6,912 nucleotides of DNA from Dehalococcoidia bacterium (GTDB taxonomy: Bacteria; Chloroflexota; Dehalococcoidia; Dehalococcoidales; RBG-16-60-22). Both the position numbers and the translations under genes were made by a program. The notes beneath the pieces were generated by a model. That model was not told the DNA's origin. It saw nothing but the letters and a program-made list of their open reading frames with translations, and made no database searches. Location: the NCBI GenBank assembly GCA_030605045.1, contig JAUWBK010000066.1:1-6912 (forward strand), given 5' to 3'. Positions 1 to 5,980 of this stretch are shown one piece after another; positions within the stretch are counted from its first letter, which is position 1; each line of letters starts with the position of its first letter.

Positions 1-1130
1 CGCAACTCAACACCGATGGCATGGATGAGCCGAAAGGTATCCAGACTCAGGACAGAGCTTCCGGTGACGGCAAACCTGACTCTACTCAACCCGAGCTGGT
101 CTTTTAAGGCTCGGAATAAAAGTAGATACGCAATTCCGTAAAGAGCCCGCCAGAACAGGCTTGGTTTTTTGCCCTGGAAGTTAAAATCCGCAATTTTGTA
201 GCCTACCGGCAGGAACAGGTGATAGACGAAACGTTTCAGGGGATTGGCGTCGAACATCTTTACCTGAATCTCACTGACCAGGCTTTCCCATTGCCGGGGC
301 CCGTAGATGACGAAGTTGGGCCCAACTTCTCGGGTATCCGAAGCGACAGTCTCCGGCTCCTCAGGAAAATTCAGCCTTGCCCCACTAAGGAGGTGGGGAA
401 TGGTGGCGAAAAAGCTGTCTCCCACCCAGGCCGCCGGGAAGTTGGAAATCAAATCATCGTCCTCATTTAGTGGATAGCGGTCAGTAAACGCTTGGGCGGT
501 GTTGATTAAGGCTTGGTGGGTGAGCATCGCTCCCTTAGGTAAGCCGGTAGTTCCTGAGGTATAGTAAATAAAGGCAAGGTCATTACCCTTGCCCTTGGCC
601 ACATTCTGCTCAAACAAATTAGGGTGCGTTTGTTCATATTCTCTACCCAGCTTGGTTACCTCGGTGAAGGAGGTAAGCATCGGGTCATCATAATTCCGCA
701 GCCCCTTGGGGTCCCAGTAAATGACCTTCTTGAGCAAAGGTAGTTCATCCTTAATCTCGAGGAATTTATCAGTTTGCTCCTGGTCGTTGACGATGGCGAA
801 CTTGGCACCCGAATGCTCGGCAATGTATTTCACCTCAGACGGAATCGAGTCCACGAATATTCCGGTGACAATACCACCCGCGGCTTGAATAGCAAACTCC
901 CCCCAGAACCACTCTGGCTCGTTATCCCCGATAATGCAGACCACATCACCTGGTTCCAGCCCGAGGCTGATCAAGCCCAGGGAAAAATATTTTACCTTCT
1001 CGCAGTATTGCTGCCAACTATATCTCTGCCAGACACCAAAGTTTTTTATGCACATGGCGGTCCGCTGGCCCCACTTTTCATGGTTGTGCATGATGAGTTT
1101 CGGAATGGTATCCCGATTGTCCCTTGACAT
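1..1130 (-). CDS. AMP-dependent long-chain acyl-CoA ligase, N-terminal part (truncated by window edge)
   Basis: Member of the adenylate-forming (ANL) superfamily. These enzymes activate a carboxylic acid with ATP to an acyl-adenylate and transfer the acyl group to CoA in the cytoplasm. Reading the minus strand from 1130 gives 376 uninterrupted codons up to the edge. The P-loop signature YYTSGTTGLPKGAML lies at residues 189-203. An N-terminal segment typical of the family (GDVVCIIGDNEPEW, about 61-74) and a later VTGSSVLS (about 355-362), where the family often has GGAPLS, are also visible. The spacing and the PNFVIYGPRQWESL segment (about 271-284) resemble the FAA1/long-chain subgroup, usually about 600 residues, so some 40% is missing. 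The ATG at 1130 follows AGAGG by 8 bases. The ATG at 1135 is followed at once by TAA, so it is not used. The chain-length specificity is unknown, and a medium-chain or aryl acid ligase cannot be excluded. The gene lies downstream of a terminator and is probably its own transcription unit. Confidence 0.9.
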   Translation of the reverse strand, partial: MSRDNRDTIPKLIMHNHEKWGQRTAMCIKNFGVWQRYSWQQYCEKVKYFSLGLISLGLEPGDVVCIIGDNEPEWFWGEFAIQAAGGIVTGIFVDSIPSEVKYIAEHSGAKFAIVNDQEQTDKFLEIKDELPLLKKVIYWDPKGLRNYDDPMLTSFTEVTKLGREYEQTHPNLFEQNVAKGKGNDLAFIYYTSGTTGLPKGAMLTHQALINTAQAFTDRYPLNEDDDLISNFPAAWVGDSFFATIPHLLSGARLNFPEEPETVASDTREVGPNFVIYGPRQWESLVSEIQVKMFDANPLKRFVYHLFLPVGYKIADFNFQGKKPSLFWRALYGIAYLLLFRALKDQLGLSRVRFAVTGSSVLSLDTFRLIHAIGVEL

Positions 1131-1193
1131 TACATTAACCTCTATCTTGCTTTATTGCTCTTATACGTATTTAGGGAGTGCTATCTATCACAT

Positions 1194-1219
1194 AAAAAAT
1201 ACCTCCTGCTTGGGAGGTA
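1194..1219 (-). terminator. Intrinsic terminator-like hairpin in the leader of the acyl-CoA ligase gene
   Basis: On the minus strand a perfect 7-bp stem, TACCTCC with GGAGGTA around a 6-base loop, is followed directly by six T. This is the layout of a rho-independent terminator. It lies about 64 bases before the ligase start codon and downstream of another terminator. It could therefore be a back-up terminator of the upstream operon or an attenuator in the ligase leader. The right arm contains GGAGG, but the ATG that follows it at 1193 is succeeded at once by TGA, so no leader gene starts there. Confidence 0.6.
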
Positions 1220-1289
1220 CTCTTTCAGATTACTCAGTTAAAATATATTTATTCAGCTAAATATGCATATTAAAATCCGCCCCCCCCAA

Positions 1290-1305
1290 GCGCACCTTGG
1301 TGCGC
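1290..1305. repeat. GC-rich inverted repeat next to an eight-C run
   Basis: GCGCACC at 1290-1296 and GGTGCGC at 1299-1305 are perfect complements separated by TT. As RNA this would fold as a 6-bp stem with a 4-base loop. Eight consecutive C (eight G on the minus strand) lie just beside it at 1280-1287. There is no T tract, so it is not a terminator. It could be an mRNA-stabilising structure, a protein-binding site, or a dispersed repeat. No function can be assigned from one copy. Confidence 0.5.
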
Positions 1306-1406
1306 CCGGTAAAGACGAATTTAGATTCCCCCAATCGGTGATGAGTAATAAACATTGCTCTAGATTTCCTTGAACTCTACTAATAAAGCAATAGTTTACC
1401 ATAATG

Positions 1407-1434
1407 AAAATTGCCCTGTCAATATTCAGGGCAA
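1407..1434 (-). terminator. Rho-independent terminator downstream of the thioesterase gene
   Basis: Read on the minus strand, TTGCCCTG and CAGGGCAA form a perfect 8-bp stem around an 8-base loop, followed by TTTT and then CATT. It begins 33 bases after the thioesterase stop codon, which fits the end of the larA-like to thioesterase gene cluster. The T tract is short, so termination may be partial. Confidence 0.75.
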
Positions 1435-1467
1435 GAAACTATCGGTAAGAGAAGCGAAAGTCTCTCC

Positions 1468-1893
1468 TTACTCTTTAGTCACCGGAATCGTCGTCCCGGT
1501 TGCCTTGGCAATGAGCTTTCCCTCCTGGTTGGTCACCGTCATCTCAGCGATACTGACCCGCCGGCCGCTTTTCACCACTCGGCCCTCAGCGATAAGCTCA
1601 TCACCAACTTTAGCGGCAGCGATAAAATGGATGTTGAACTGAGAAGCAATGTTGGGGCAGCTAACCGAATTGACCGTATAGGCAAAAGCCTGGTCGGCCA
1701 CTGCCATCACGATGCCACCAAAGACCAGCCCGTTGAAGTTTTCGTGTTCAGGGATTATTTTCATCGCCACCTTGGCATAGCCCGGGGACAGCTCCAGCAA
1801 TTGCATTTTGAGGAAAGAGGCAATAGGCTCTTCTTTGGCCTTGGCTCTCAGTTCTGCCAGAATACCTGATGCTTCGCTTCCCTGTCCAGACAT
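1468..1893 (-). CDS. PaaI/YciA-like hotdog-fold acyl-CoA thioesterase
   Basis: A single-domain hotdog protein of 141 residues, the usual size for PaaI-type thioesterases, which hydrolyse acyl-CoA or aryl-CoA in the cytoplasm as oligomers. Numbered from the chosen start, the motif NFNGLVFGG (52-60) precedes the central helix with VADQAFAYTVNS (65-76). Its Asp67 matches the catalytic acidic residue of PaaI. The position before GG that is His in E. coli PaaI is Phe58, a pattern more like the LFGG motif of YciA-type enzymes. The later strands are FNIHFIAAAKVGDELIAEG (86-104). I chose the start at 1893 because GGAGGAGG at 1899-1906 lies 5 bases before it. An upstream in-frame ATG at 1917 has no ribosome-binding site and would add eight residues. 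The gene follows the aminotransferase by 37 bases and is the last of the cluster. It may release free acid or clear stalled acyl-CoA; the substrate is unknown. Confidence 0.87.
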   Translation of the reverse strand: MSGQGSEASGILAELRAKAKEEPIASFLKMQLLELSPGYAKVAMKIIPEHENFNGLVFGGIVMAVADQAFAYTVNSVSCPNIASQFNIHFIAAAKVGDELIAEGRVVKSGRRVSIAEMTVTNQEGKLIAKATGTTIPVTKE

Positions 1894-1898
1894 TTTGG

Positions 1899-1906
1899 CC
1901 TCCTCC
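1899..1906 (-). promoter_or_regulatory. Strong Shine-Dalgarno that sets the thioesterase start
   Basis: GGAGGAGG on the minus strand lies 5 bases upstream of the ATG at 1893. It falls inside the reading frame of the longer possible start at 1917, which has only a C-rich, A-rich stretch before it. This favours 1893 as the real start. Confidence 0.7.
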
Positions 1907-1930
1907 ATTTTAGACATTTTTGGTGGGGGA

Positions 1931-3118
1931 CTAGACTAGTCCGAATTTTTGTGCCGCCTTGCGAAAGCCGGCTAGTGAACCTTCAAGTACCTCATCATGA
2001 ACACAGTAGGCGATTCGAAAATACCCCGGTGTCCCGAAGCCACGCCCGGGCACCGTCAGCACCTTCAAATGTTGTAACTCCCTGACGAAAGCAACGTCAT
2101 CTTCTAACGGAGATCTGGGGAACATGTAGAAAGCCCCCTGCGGCTTGACTAGCGAATAGCCCATTTCGGTGAGGTGCTGATACAAAAAGTCTCGCTTCTG
2201 CTGATACTCAGCCACCGAGACAGTAACTCCCTGCAGGTGGCGGACGATGTGTTGCATCAGGGCTGAGGCGTTGACAAATCCTAGCGTCCGATTGCAGTGA
2301 ATGAAGCCGTTCATCAGCTCTTCTCGTTGGTGGCATTCAGGGTGGATAGCAATATAGCCAATACGCTCACCAGGTAAGGCCAGGTCTTTAGAGTGTGAAG
2401 TGGCGATGAGGCTTTGGGTGTGGTGGTGCAGGGGAAACGGATATTTTAAGCCGTCATAGATAATCTTACGGTAGGCCTCATCACTAATGAGTAAAATCTT
2501 TATCCCGTATTGGGCCTCCTTTTTACTGAGCAGCTCCCCCAGGCCGTGCAGCCGCTCCTTACTATAGACAGCGCCCGAGGGGTTGTTGGGGGAATTGATG
2601 ATTACTGCTTTAGTCTTCTCATTAATGGCGTTTTCAAGAGCATCCAGTCTGGGGGCGAATTGCTCGTCAGTAGGGAGAATCCTAGCCACCCCATAATGGT
2701 TGTCAATGTAGTGGACATATTCGGCAAAGTAAGGGGCAAAAATAATGACCTCATCTCCAGCATTGAGTATCGTTTTCAACACCACGTTTAAGGCTCCCGC
2801 CGCCCCGCAGGTCATGACAATATCATTGAGGGTAAACTTAATACCGGTCTCTAGTGAAAGCTGTTCGGCAACGGCGACTCTTGTCTCGGCATAACCGGCA
2901 TTGCTCATGTAGCGATGCATTCCGGCTAGTGGCTGCTTCGCTAGCCTCCTCAGCTCTTGGCGAAACTCAGCGGGAGGTTCAATCACTGGATTGCCTAGCG
3001 AGAGGTCGAAGACATTCTCCTCGCCATAGCGTTGTTTCAGGATGGCTCCTTCCTCAAACATCTTCCGAATCCAAGACCCCTCGGCCATACTTTTTCGGAT
3101 TTTTTCAGAGATGGACAT
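1931..3118 (-). CDS. PLP-dependent class I/II aminotransferase (AspC-like fold type I)
   Basis: A complete 395-residue fold type I aminotransferase, the usual length for the aspartate/alanine/aromatic aminotransferase group. It transfers an amino group between an amino acid and a 2-oxo acid in the cytoplasm. Visible landmarks are GAAGAL (105-110, cofactor phosphate loop), SPNNPSG (176-182, with Asn179 facing the pyridine ring), SDEAY (212-216, with Asp213 for the ring nitrogen and Tyr216) and SHSKDLALPGERIGY (241-255). In the last, Lys244 is the Schiff-base lysine and Arg252 contacts phosphate. YFRIAYC (366-372) holds Arg368, the expected substrate carboxylate binder. All key residues are present, so it should be active. 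Specificity cannot be read from sequence. The start follows AAAGGA by 8 bases. The gene sits between a ferredoxin-like protein and a thioesterase on the same strand, suggesting amino-acid to 2-oxo-acid conversion linked to acyl-CoA chemistry. A C-S lyase or another fold type I activity is a less likely alternative. Confidence 0.92.
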   Translation of the reverse strand: MSISEKIRKSMAEGSWIRKMFEEGAILKQRYGEENVFDLSLGNPVIEPPAEFRQELRRLAKQPLAGMHRYMSNAGYAETRVAVAEQLSLETGIKFTLNDIVMTCGAAGALNVVLKTILNAGDEVIIFAPYFAEYVHYIDNHYGVARILPTDEQFAPRLDALENAINEKTKAVIINSPNNPSGAVYSKERLHGLGELLSKKEAQYGIKILLISDEAYRKIIYDGLKYPFPLHHHTQSLIATSHSKDLALPGERIGYIAIHPECHQREELMNGFIHCNRTLGFVNASALMQHIVRHLQGVTVSVAEYQQKRDFLYQHLTEMGYSLVKPQGAFYMFPRSPLEDDVAFVRELQHLKVLTVPGRGFGTPGYFRIAYCVHDEVLEGSLAGFRKAAQKFGLV

Positions 3119-3150
3119 CTCGGATTTCCTTTCAAAAGAGATTTCTGGAG

Positions 3151-3234
3151 ATGGTACTAATCAGTCTTGGCGTGACCGCTTTGGCCTTTGTTATTGGGCT
3201 TCTGGCCAGGACATTCTTGCATATCGAGATATAG
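3151..3234 (+). CDS. Candidate 27-residue single-helix membrane peptide (uncertain)
   Basis: A short plus-strand frame from the ATG at 3151 to the TAG at 3232-3234 encodes 27 residues. It lies entirely in the gap between two minus-strand genes. The peptide begins MVLISLGVTALAFVIG and continues with LLART and a short polar tail. This is one uninterrupted hydrophobic stretch of about 18 residues with an Arg after it, as in small bitopic membrane proteins. The ribosome-binding site is poor: AGAGA lies about 10 bases upstream and GGAG abuts the ATG. The frame also stays open upstream through the antisense of the aminotransferase gene, so it may be chance. No family is recognised. It runs opposite to the transcript of the surrounding cluster, which argues against it. 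Confidence 0.15.
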   Translation: MVLISLGVTALAFVIGLLARTFLHIEI

Positions 3235-3241
3235 CGTGATG

Positions 3242-4546
3242 TCACCCAATGACCTCGCTTATTTCCCCTGTTTGCCTTTTGGCTTCCTTGACCAGTGTGT
3301 TCAGGAATGCTGACCGCAACGGCTTGATTGCCATCGCTGCCTTGAAAGGAGGCGATTTTTCCAGAACACCAATGACTCGCCCCAGTGCCCGGTGGCTCAG
3401 TTTTTCCCGCTCGGGGAAGAGGAGGTTGGCCAGCTTACCGCGCTCGATTGCCATCAATACTTCTCGATCAAAAAGGGTCTCCGGGGTAAGTACTCGTTGC
3501 GGGCGGGGCTTCATGGTAATCCCACCGAACTTGCAGGTGGAGTAACAGACGCCGCACCCCAGGCAGAGAGTCTCGTCAAGCACTGCCCACCTCCGCTTCT
3601 TCCCTCCTTTCCTCTCTTCAGCTATCTCGATGGCCTCCGTTGGGCATGCCTTGGCACACTTGCTGCACCCGTTGCATTTGGTGAGGTCAACTTCCATAAT
3701 CCAGTTGGAAGAAACGATGGCGTTATGAATGTTGTAGGTCTTTATGGCTCGGACCATCCCGCAGCAGCAACCACAGCAGTTACAGATGTAGGTCACCTTG
3801 CGCTGTACGTTGTCACCAGTCTGGGCTAGCCCGGCTTCTTTACACTGTTCTAGGATACGCATTGCCTCGTCGATTGTAAGAGGTTGAGCGATGCCATTTC
3901 GAATTAGTGTGTCTGCAGCGTAGTTGAGCGAAAGGCAATTCAATTGCAGTTTATCGCAAGCTTTTCCAAGGTGGCTTAGTTCGTGGCGGCAGGGACAGAG
4001 CGAAACACCTATTGATGATGCTGTCTGTATAATGCAGCTCGCCCGTTCCCAGTCGAGGATTTCAGTGTGGGCTTCCTCTGGAAGTGCCTCCTCGCGGACT
4101 AGTCTGCGCCCAACTTGTGTCTGGCCTTGGAAAACTGAGCGGTCGAAGCGGTCGTCCTGAGAATACTCCTCGAAGAGACGGGCCAGTTCAGCCATCGGCA
4201 GGTCGTCACGGGCACGCATGAAGGTAAACTCAAAGAAGCCGATGACCACCGGTGAGAGGGTGAAATAACGCTGACCTTTATGCTCTAGGTCCATTACCAG
4301 TCCTCGTTGTGCCATTTCGGTCATTTTCTCATCCAGTTTATCCGCGGGGATATCCAGCTTACGCGACAGAACATCCAGTGAGGTGGGTTGGCCGGGAATG
4401 CGCCTGGCAAGCTCTGCTTCTTCGGGAGAAAAGAGGAGCTTCAGGATTTTGGTAAAAGTGGGGGATTCGGGGGCACCGATGACATTGCGGTCTAGCCGCT
4501 GTTGCAACAAGTGATATTTGTGGTCTTGGTTGACAATATGACCCAT
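3242..4546 (-). CDS. Winged-helix-like, cysteine-rich double [4Fe-4S] ferredoxin protein
   Basis: A complete 434-residue protein with a mosaic build. Residues about 30-100 look like a winged-helix domain: helices around SPEEAELARRI, SLDVLSRKLDIP and LDEKMTEMAQRGLV, then a GQRYFTLSP wing. A middle region carries CPCRHELSHLGKAC (184-197), Cys204, and a striking run CNCCGCCCG (255-263). Two classic [4Fe-4S] motifs follow: Cys291, 294, 297, 301 ending in CP, and Cys328, 331, 334, 338. The double motif should bind two [4Fe-4S] clusters; the extra cysteines may bind another cluster or a metal. No membrane helix or signal peptide is seen, so it is probably cytoplasmic. ATG at 4546 follows GGAGG closely. 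It starts 42 bases after the LarA homologue ends. It may be an electron carrier or redox-responsive partner of the divergent ferredoxin oxidoreductase, but that is inferred from position. Similar uncharacterised proteins are common in strict anaerobes. Whether the N-terminal domain binds DNA or only packs as an adaptor is unknown. Confidence 0.85.
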   Translation of the reverse strand: MGHIVNQDHKYHLLQQRLDRNVIGAPESPTFTKILKLLFSPEEAELARRIPGQPTSLDVLSRKLDIPADKLDEKMTEMAQRGLVMDLEHKGQRYFTLSPVVIGFFEFTFMRARDDLPMAELARLFEEYSQDDRFDRSVFQGQTQVGRRLVREEALPEEAHTEILDWERASCIIQTASSIGVSLCPCRHELSHLGKACDKLQLNCLSLNYAADTLIRNGIAQPLTIDEAMRILEQCKEAGLAQTGDNVQRKVTYICNCCGCCCGMVRAIKTYNIHNAIVSSNWIMEVDLTKCNGCSKCAKACPTEAIEIAEERKGGKKRRWAVLDETLCLGCGVCYSTCKFGGITMKPRPQRVLTPETLFDREVLMAIERGKLANLLFPEREKLSHRALGRVIGVLEKSPPFKAAMAIKPLRSAFLNTLVKEAKRQTGEISEVIG

Positions 4547-4588
4547 AGTCCCCTCCTCGCCTTAAGATTTTAAATCAATCACGCATTA

Positions 4589-5830
4589 CTAGCAATACTG
4601 AATCTCAGCATTGGGATAGACAACGACTTTGGCGTCTTTGCCACGGGCTTCCTGAAGGATTTGTAGCACATAATCCCAATTGTGTAAAAACAGAGTCTTA
4701 TCAGTGGTTCCAAACCAAGCTCGATTCCCCAGGTCAGGATATTCGGTGTATACAATCAGACGATTGACCTGCTGGGGAATTTTTCGCTCCTGTCGCAATG
4801 GTCCCCAGATTGTGTTGCCGAAGGGACCCAGGAGATAGTGTGTTACCTGGCCTCCAGGATTATTAGCGATAATAACGATATCCCCACCCTCAGGCTTTAG
4901 TGCCGGATAGGTAATGCCCAGTCCAATCCAGGCTTCATTCGCCTTGGCAAAGGTATTGGCAATGACAATATCTTTCCCCTCCATCCTTGGTGTCAGGTAG
5001 TGGGCTTTGGCTTCTTGAACCGCAGCGGCATAGGTTGGTTTCAGCGCACCAGCAAAGATAGCTGTCGTTTTCCCCCACATATTGACGAGGCAATTTATCA
5101 GCACATCCAGACCGGTCAAAGTAGCCGCTTCTTCAATATCAATCCGTGCCGGGTTAGGGTCAAAGACTCCCATACCTATAACTGCTGGTCCCTGTTCCTG
5201 TAATGTTTTAAAGAACATTTTGTGATTATACTCAGTAGTCTCGAAAGAGGTCACTCCGGGCAGTATGATTTTACCACCCCCGCCAAAGCCAGTCCGGGGG
5301 TGGGGCACTACCGAGCCGATAGCAATCCTGAGGTCACACTTCATTACTTCTTCGTTAACATAAACCTTGGTCCCAAAAGTGGCTGTCGTGCCAACATAGG
5401 TGCAATTGGCGTAGGGGTTGTGGTTATATACCGGGAACCTAGCTACCGTCTCCTCACCTAATTTCTTGACGAAGTCAAAGCGGTTCATCGCCCCGTGACA
5501 GCCGAGAGCAGCAATGAAACGGATTCTATTATCGGGGATACCGGCTTCGGCCAACTCTTCGAGCACAAAGGGAACTACGTCGGCCACTCTGGTGACCCGG
5601 GTCATATCATCAAAGATGATAACGACTTCCTTTTTCCCTTTAGCTATTTCCCGGATCAGCGGTGTGCCGATAAGATTTTGGGTTAAGGCGGCTTTAATCT
5701 GGTCAGGGGTTAGTGCGGGGCGGTCATAACCAGCCATATAACCCATTTCGACCTGCCAGCTATCAGCGAGGGGCAGCTCCAGTTCTTTAGTCCTATCCCA
5801 CGCCAATTGCGGTAGCTTGAGCATCTTCAT
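4589..5830 (-). CDS. LarA-family (DUF2088) nickel-pincer 2-hydroxyacid racemase/epimerase homologue
   Basis: A 413-residue homologue of lactate racemase LarA, near the family's usual length. LarA uses a covalently attached nickel-pincer nucleotide to invert 2-hydroxyacids by hydride transfer. Numbered from the chosen start, the family landmarks are DDMTR (74-78), ALGCHGAM with His112, VVPHPRTGFGGGGK with His177 and Lys187, and YNHKM with His203. The spacing His177-Lys187-His203 is 10 and 16, identical to His174, Lys184 and His200 of Thermoanaerobacterium LarA, where the lysine carries the cofactor and the histidine binds nickel. The region expected to hold the lactate-binding Gln and Lys of true LarA reads FAKANEAWIGLG (294-305), so the substrate may differ. 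The frame is open to an ATG at 5911, but AGGAG at 5841-5845 and a promoter at 5865-5894 favour 5830. It appears to head the cluster. Cofactor genes larB, larC and larE are not in the window. Confidence 0.88.
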   Translation of the reverse strand: MKMLKLPQLAWDRTKELELPLADSWQVEMGYMAGYDRPALTPDQIKAALTQNLIGTPLIREIAKGKKEVVIIFDDMTRVTRVADVVPFVLEELAEAGIPDNRIRFIAALGCHGAMNRFDFVKKLGEETVARFPVYNHNPYANCTYVGTTATFGTKVYVNEEVMKCDLRIAIGSVVPHPRTGFGGGGKIILPGVTSFETTEYNHKMFFKTLQEQGPAVIGMGVFDPNPARIDIEEAATLTGLDVLINCLVNMWGKTTAIFAGALKPTYAAAVQEAKAHYLTPRMEGKDIVIANTFAKANEAWIGLGITYPALKPEGGDIVIIANNPGGQVTHYLLGPFGNTIWGPLRQERKIPQQVNRLIVYTEYPDLGNRAWFGTTDKTLFLHNWDYVLQILQEARGKDAKVVVYPNAEIQYC

Positions 5831-5840
5831 AGTTTTAATT

Positions 5841-5845
5841 CTCCT
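5841..5845 (-). promoter_or_regulatory. Ribosome-binding site that sets the LarA-homologue start
   Basis: AGGAG on the minus strand lies 10 bases before the ATG at 5830 and 16 before the ATG at 5824. The longer frame start at 5911 has no such site and lies upstream of the predicted promoter, so it should not be on this transcript. Confidence 0.6.
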
Positions 5846-5864
5846 CAGCCATAAATATTTATTT

Positions 5865-5894
5865 ATTATAACCTGCCATACCTCAAGATGGAAA
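5865..5894 (-). promoter_or_regulatory. Sigma-70-type promoter for the LarA-homologue operon
   Basis: A perfect -10 box TATAAT (5865-5870, minus strand) has TTTCCA (5889-5894) 18 bases upstream, matching four of six consensus -35 positions. Transcription would start near 5858, giving a leader of about 28 bases before the start codon at 5830. Confidence 0.55.
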
Positions 5895-5919
5895 GGAAAC
5901 GACGGGTTCAATTGAGCTA

Positions 5920-5948
5920 TTGCGGGTTTCTTGGCAATGCCTTATACT
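5920..5948 (+). promoter_or_regulatory. Candidate promoter for the AOR-family gene
   Basis: TTGCGG (5920-5925) and TATACT (5943-5948) are separated by exactly 17 bases. The -10 matches five of six consensus positions; the -35 matches only the TTG. A weak -35 would fit a promoter needing an activator. It fires away from the LarA-side promoter, with 25 bases between the two -35 boxes. ATTGC (5919-5923) and GCAAT (5934-5938) form an inverted repeat that overlaps the -35 and spacer and could be an operator. Confidence 0.4.
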
Positions 5949-5980
5949 AATTTGAAAACTAAACACTAAGGAGGGTACGC

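Larger units (their letters stand above)
1131..1467. other. Intergenic region with two terminators and dyads; no gene seen
   Basis: This 337 bp gap separates two minus-strand genes. No credible coding sequence was found: the plus-strand frames that cross it are continuations of antisense shadows and have no family resemblance. Read on the minus strand, it holds in order the thioesterase-side terminator (1407-1434), a GC-rich dyad flanked by a run of eight identical bases (1280-1305), a 12-bp AT-rich palindrome (1260-1271), a second terminator-like hairpin (1194-1219), and the ribosome-binding site of the acyl-CoA ligase. I could not find a convincing -35/-10 pair for the ligase. A weak TATAAG lies on the minus strand about 35-40 bases before its start codon but has no good -35. 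I do not recognise a riboswitch. Confidence 0.7.

Noticed and set aside
1191..1206. Leader peptide start using GGAGG followed by an ATG at 1193 (minus strand)
   Set aside because: The ATG is followed directly by TGA, so nothing is encoded; the GGAGG is explained as a terminator stem.
219..1260. Plus-strand open frames opposite the acyl-CoA ligase and its leader
   Set aside because: They are antisense shadows of a clearly recognisable adenylate-forming enzyme and show no domain features of their own.
1260..1271. Perfect 12-bp palindrome AATATGCATATT as an operator
   Set aside because: Short AT-rich palindromes are common by chance in AT-rich spacers, and no promoter can be aligned with it.
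1894..1917. Eight extra residues at the thioesterase N-terminus from the ATG at 1917
   Set aside because: The strong GGAGGAGG points to the ATG at 1893, and nothing like a Shine-Dalgarno precedes 1917.
2854..3150. Plus-strand frame upstream of the hydrophobic peptide
   Set aside because: It is antisense to the conserved N-terminal part of the aminotransferase and its leader; only the tail beyond 3150 is left unexplained.
5831..5911. Longer N-terminus of the LarA homologue from the ATG at 5911
   Set aside because: No ribosome-binding site, the added 27 residues do not resemble the family, and a TATAAT promoter and AGGAG site lie inside the extension.
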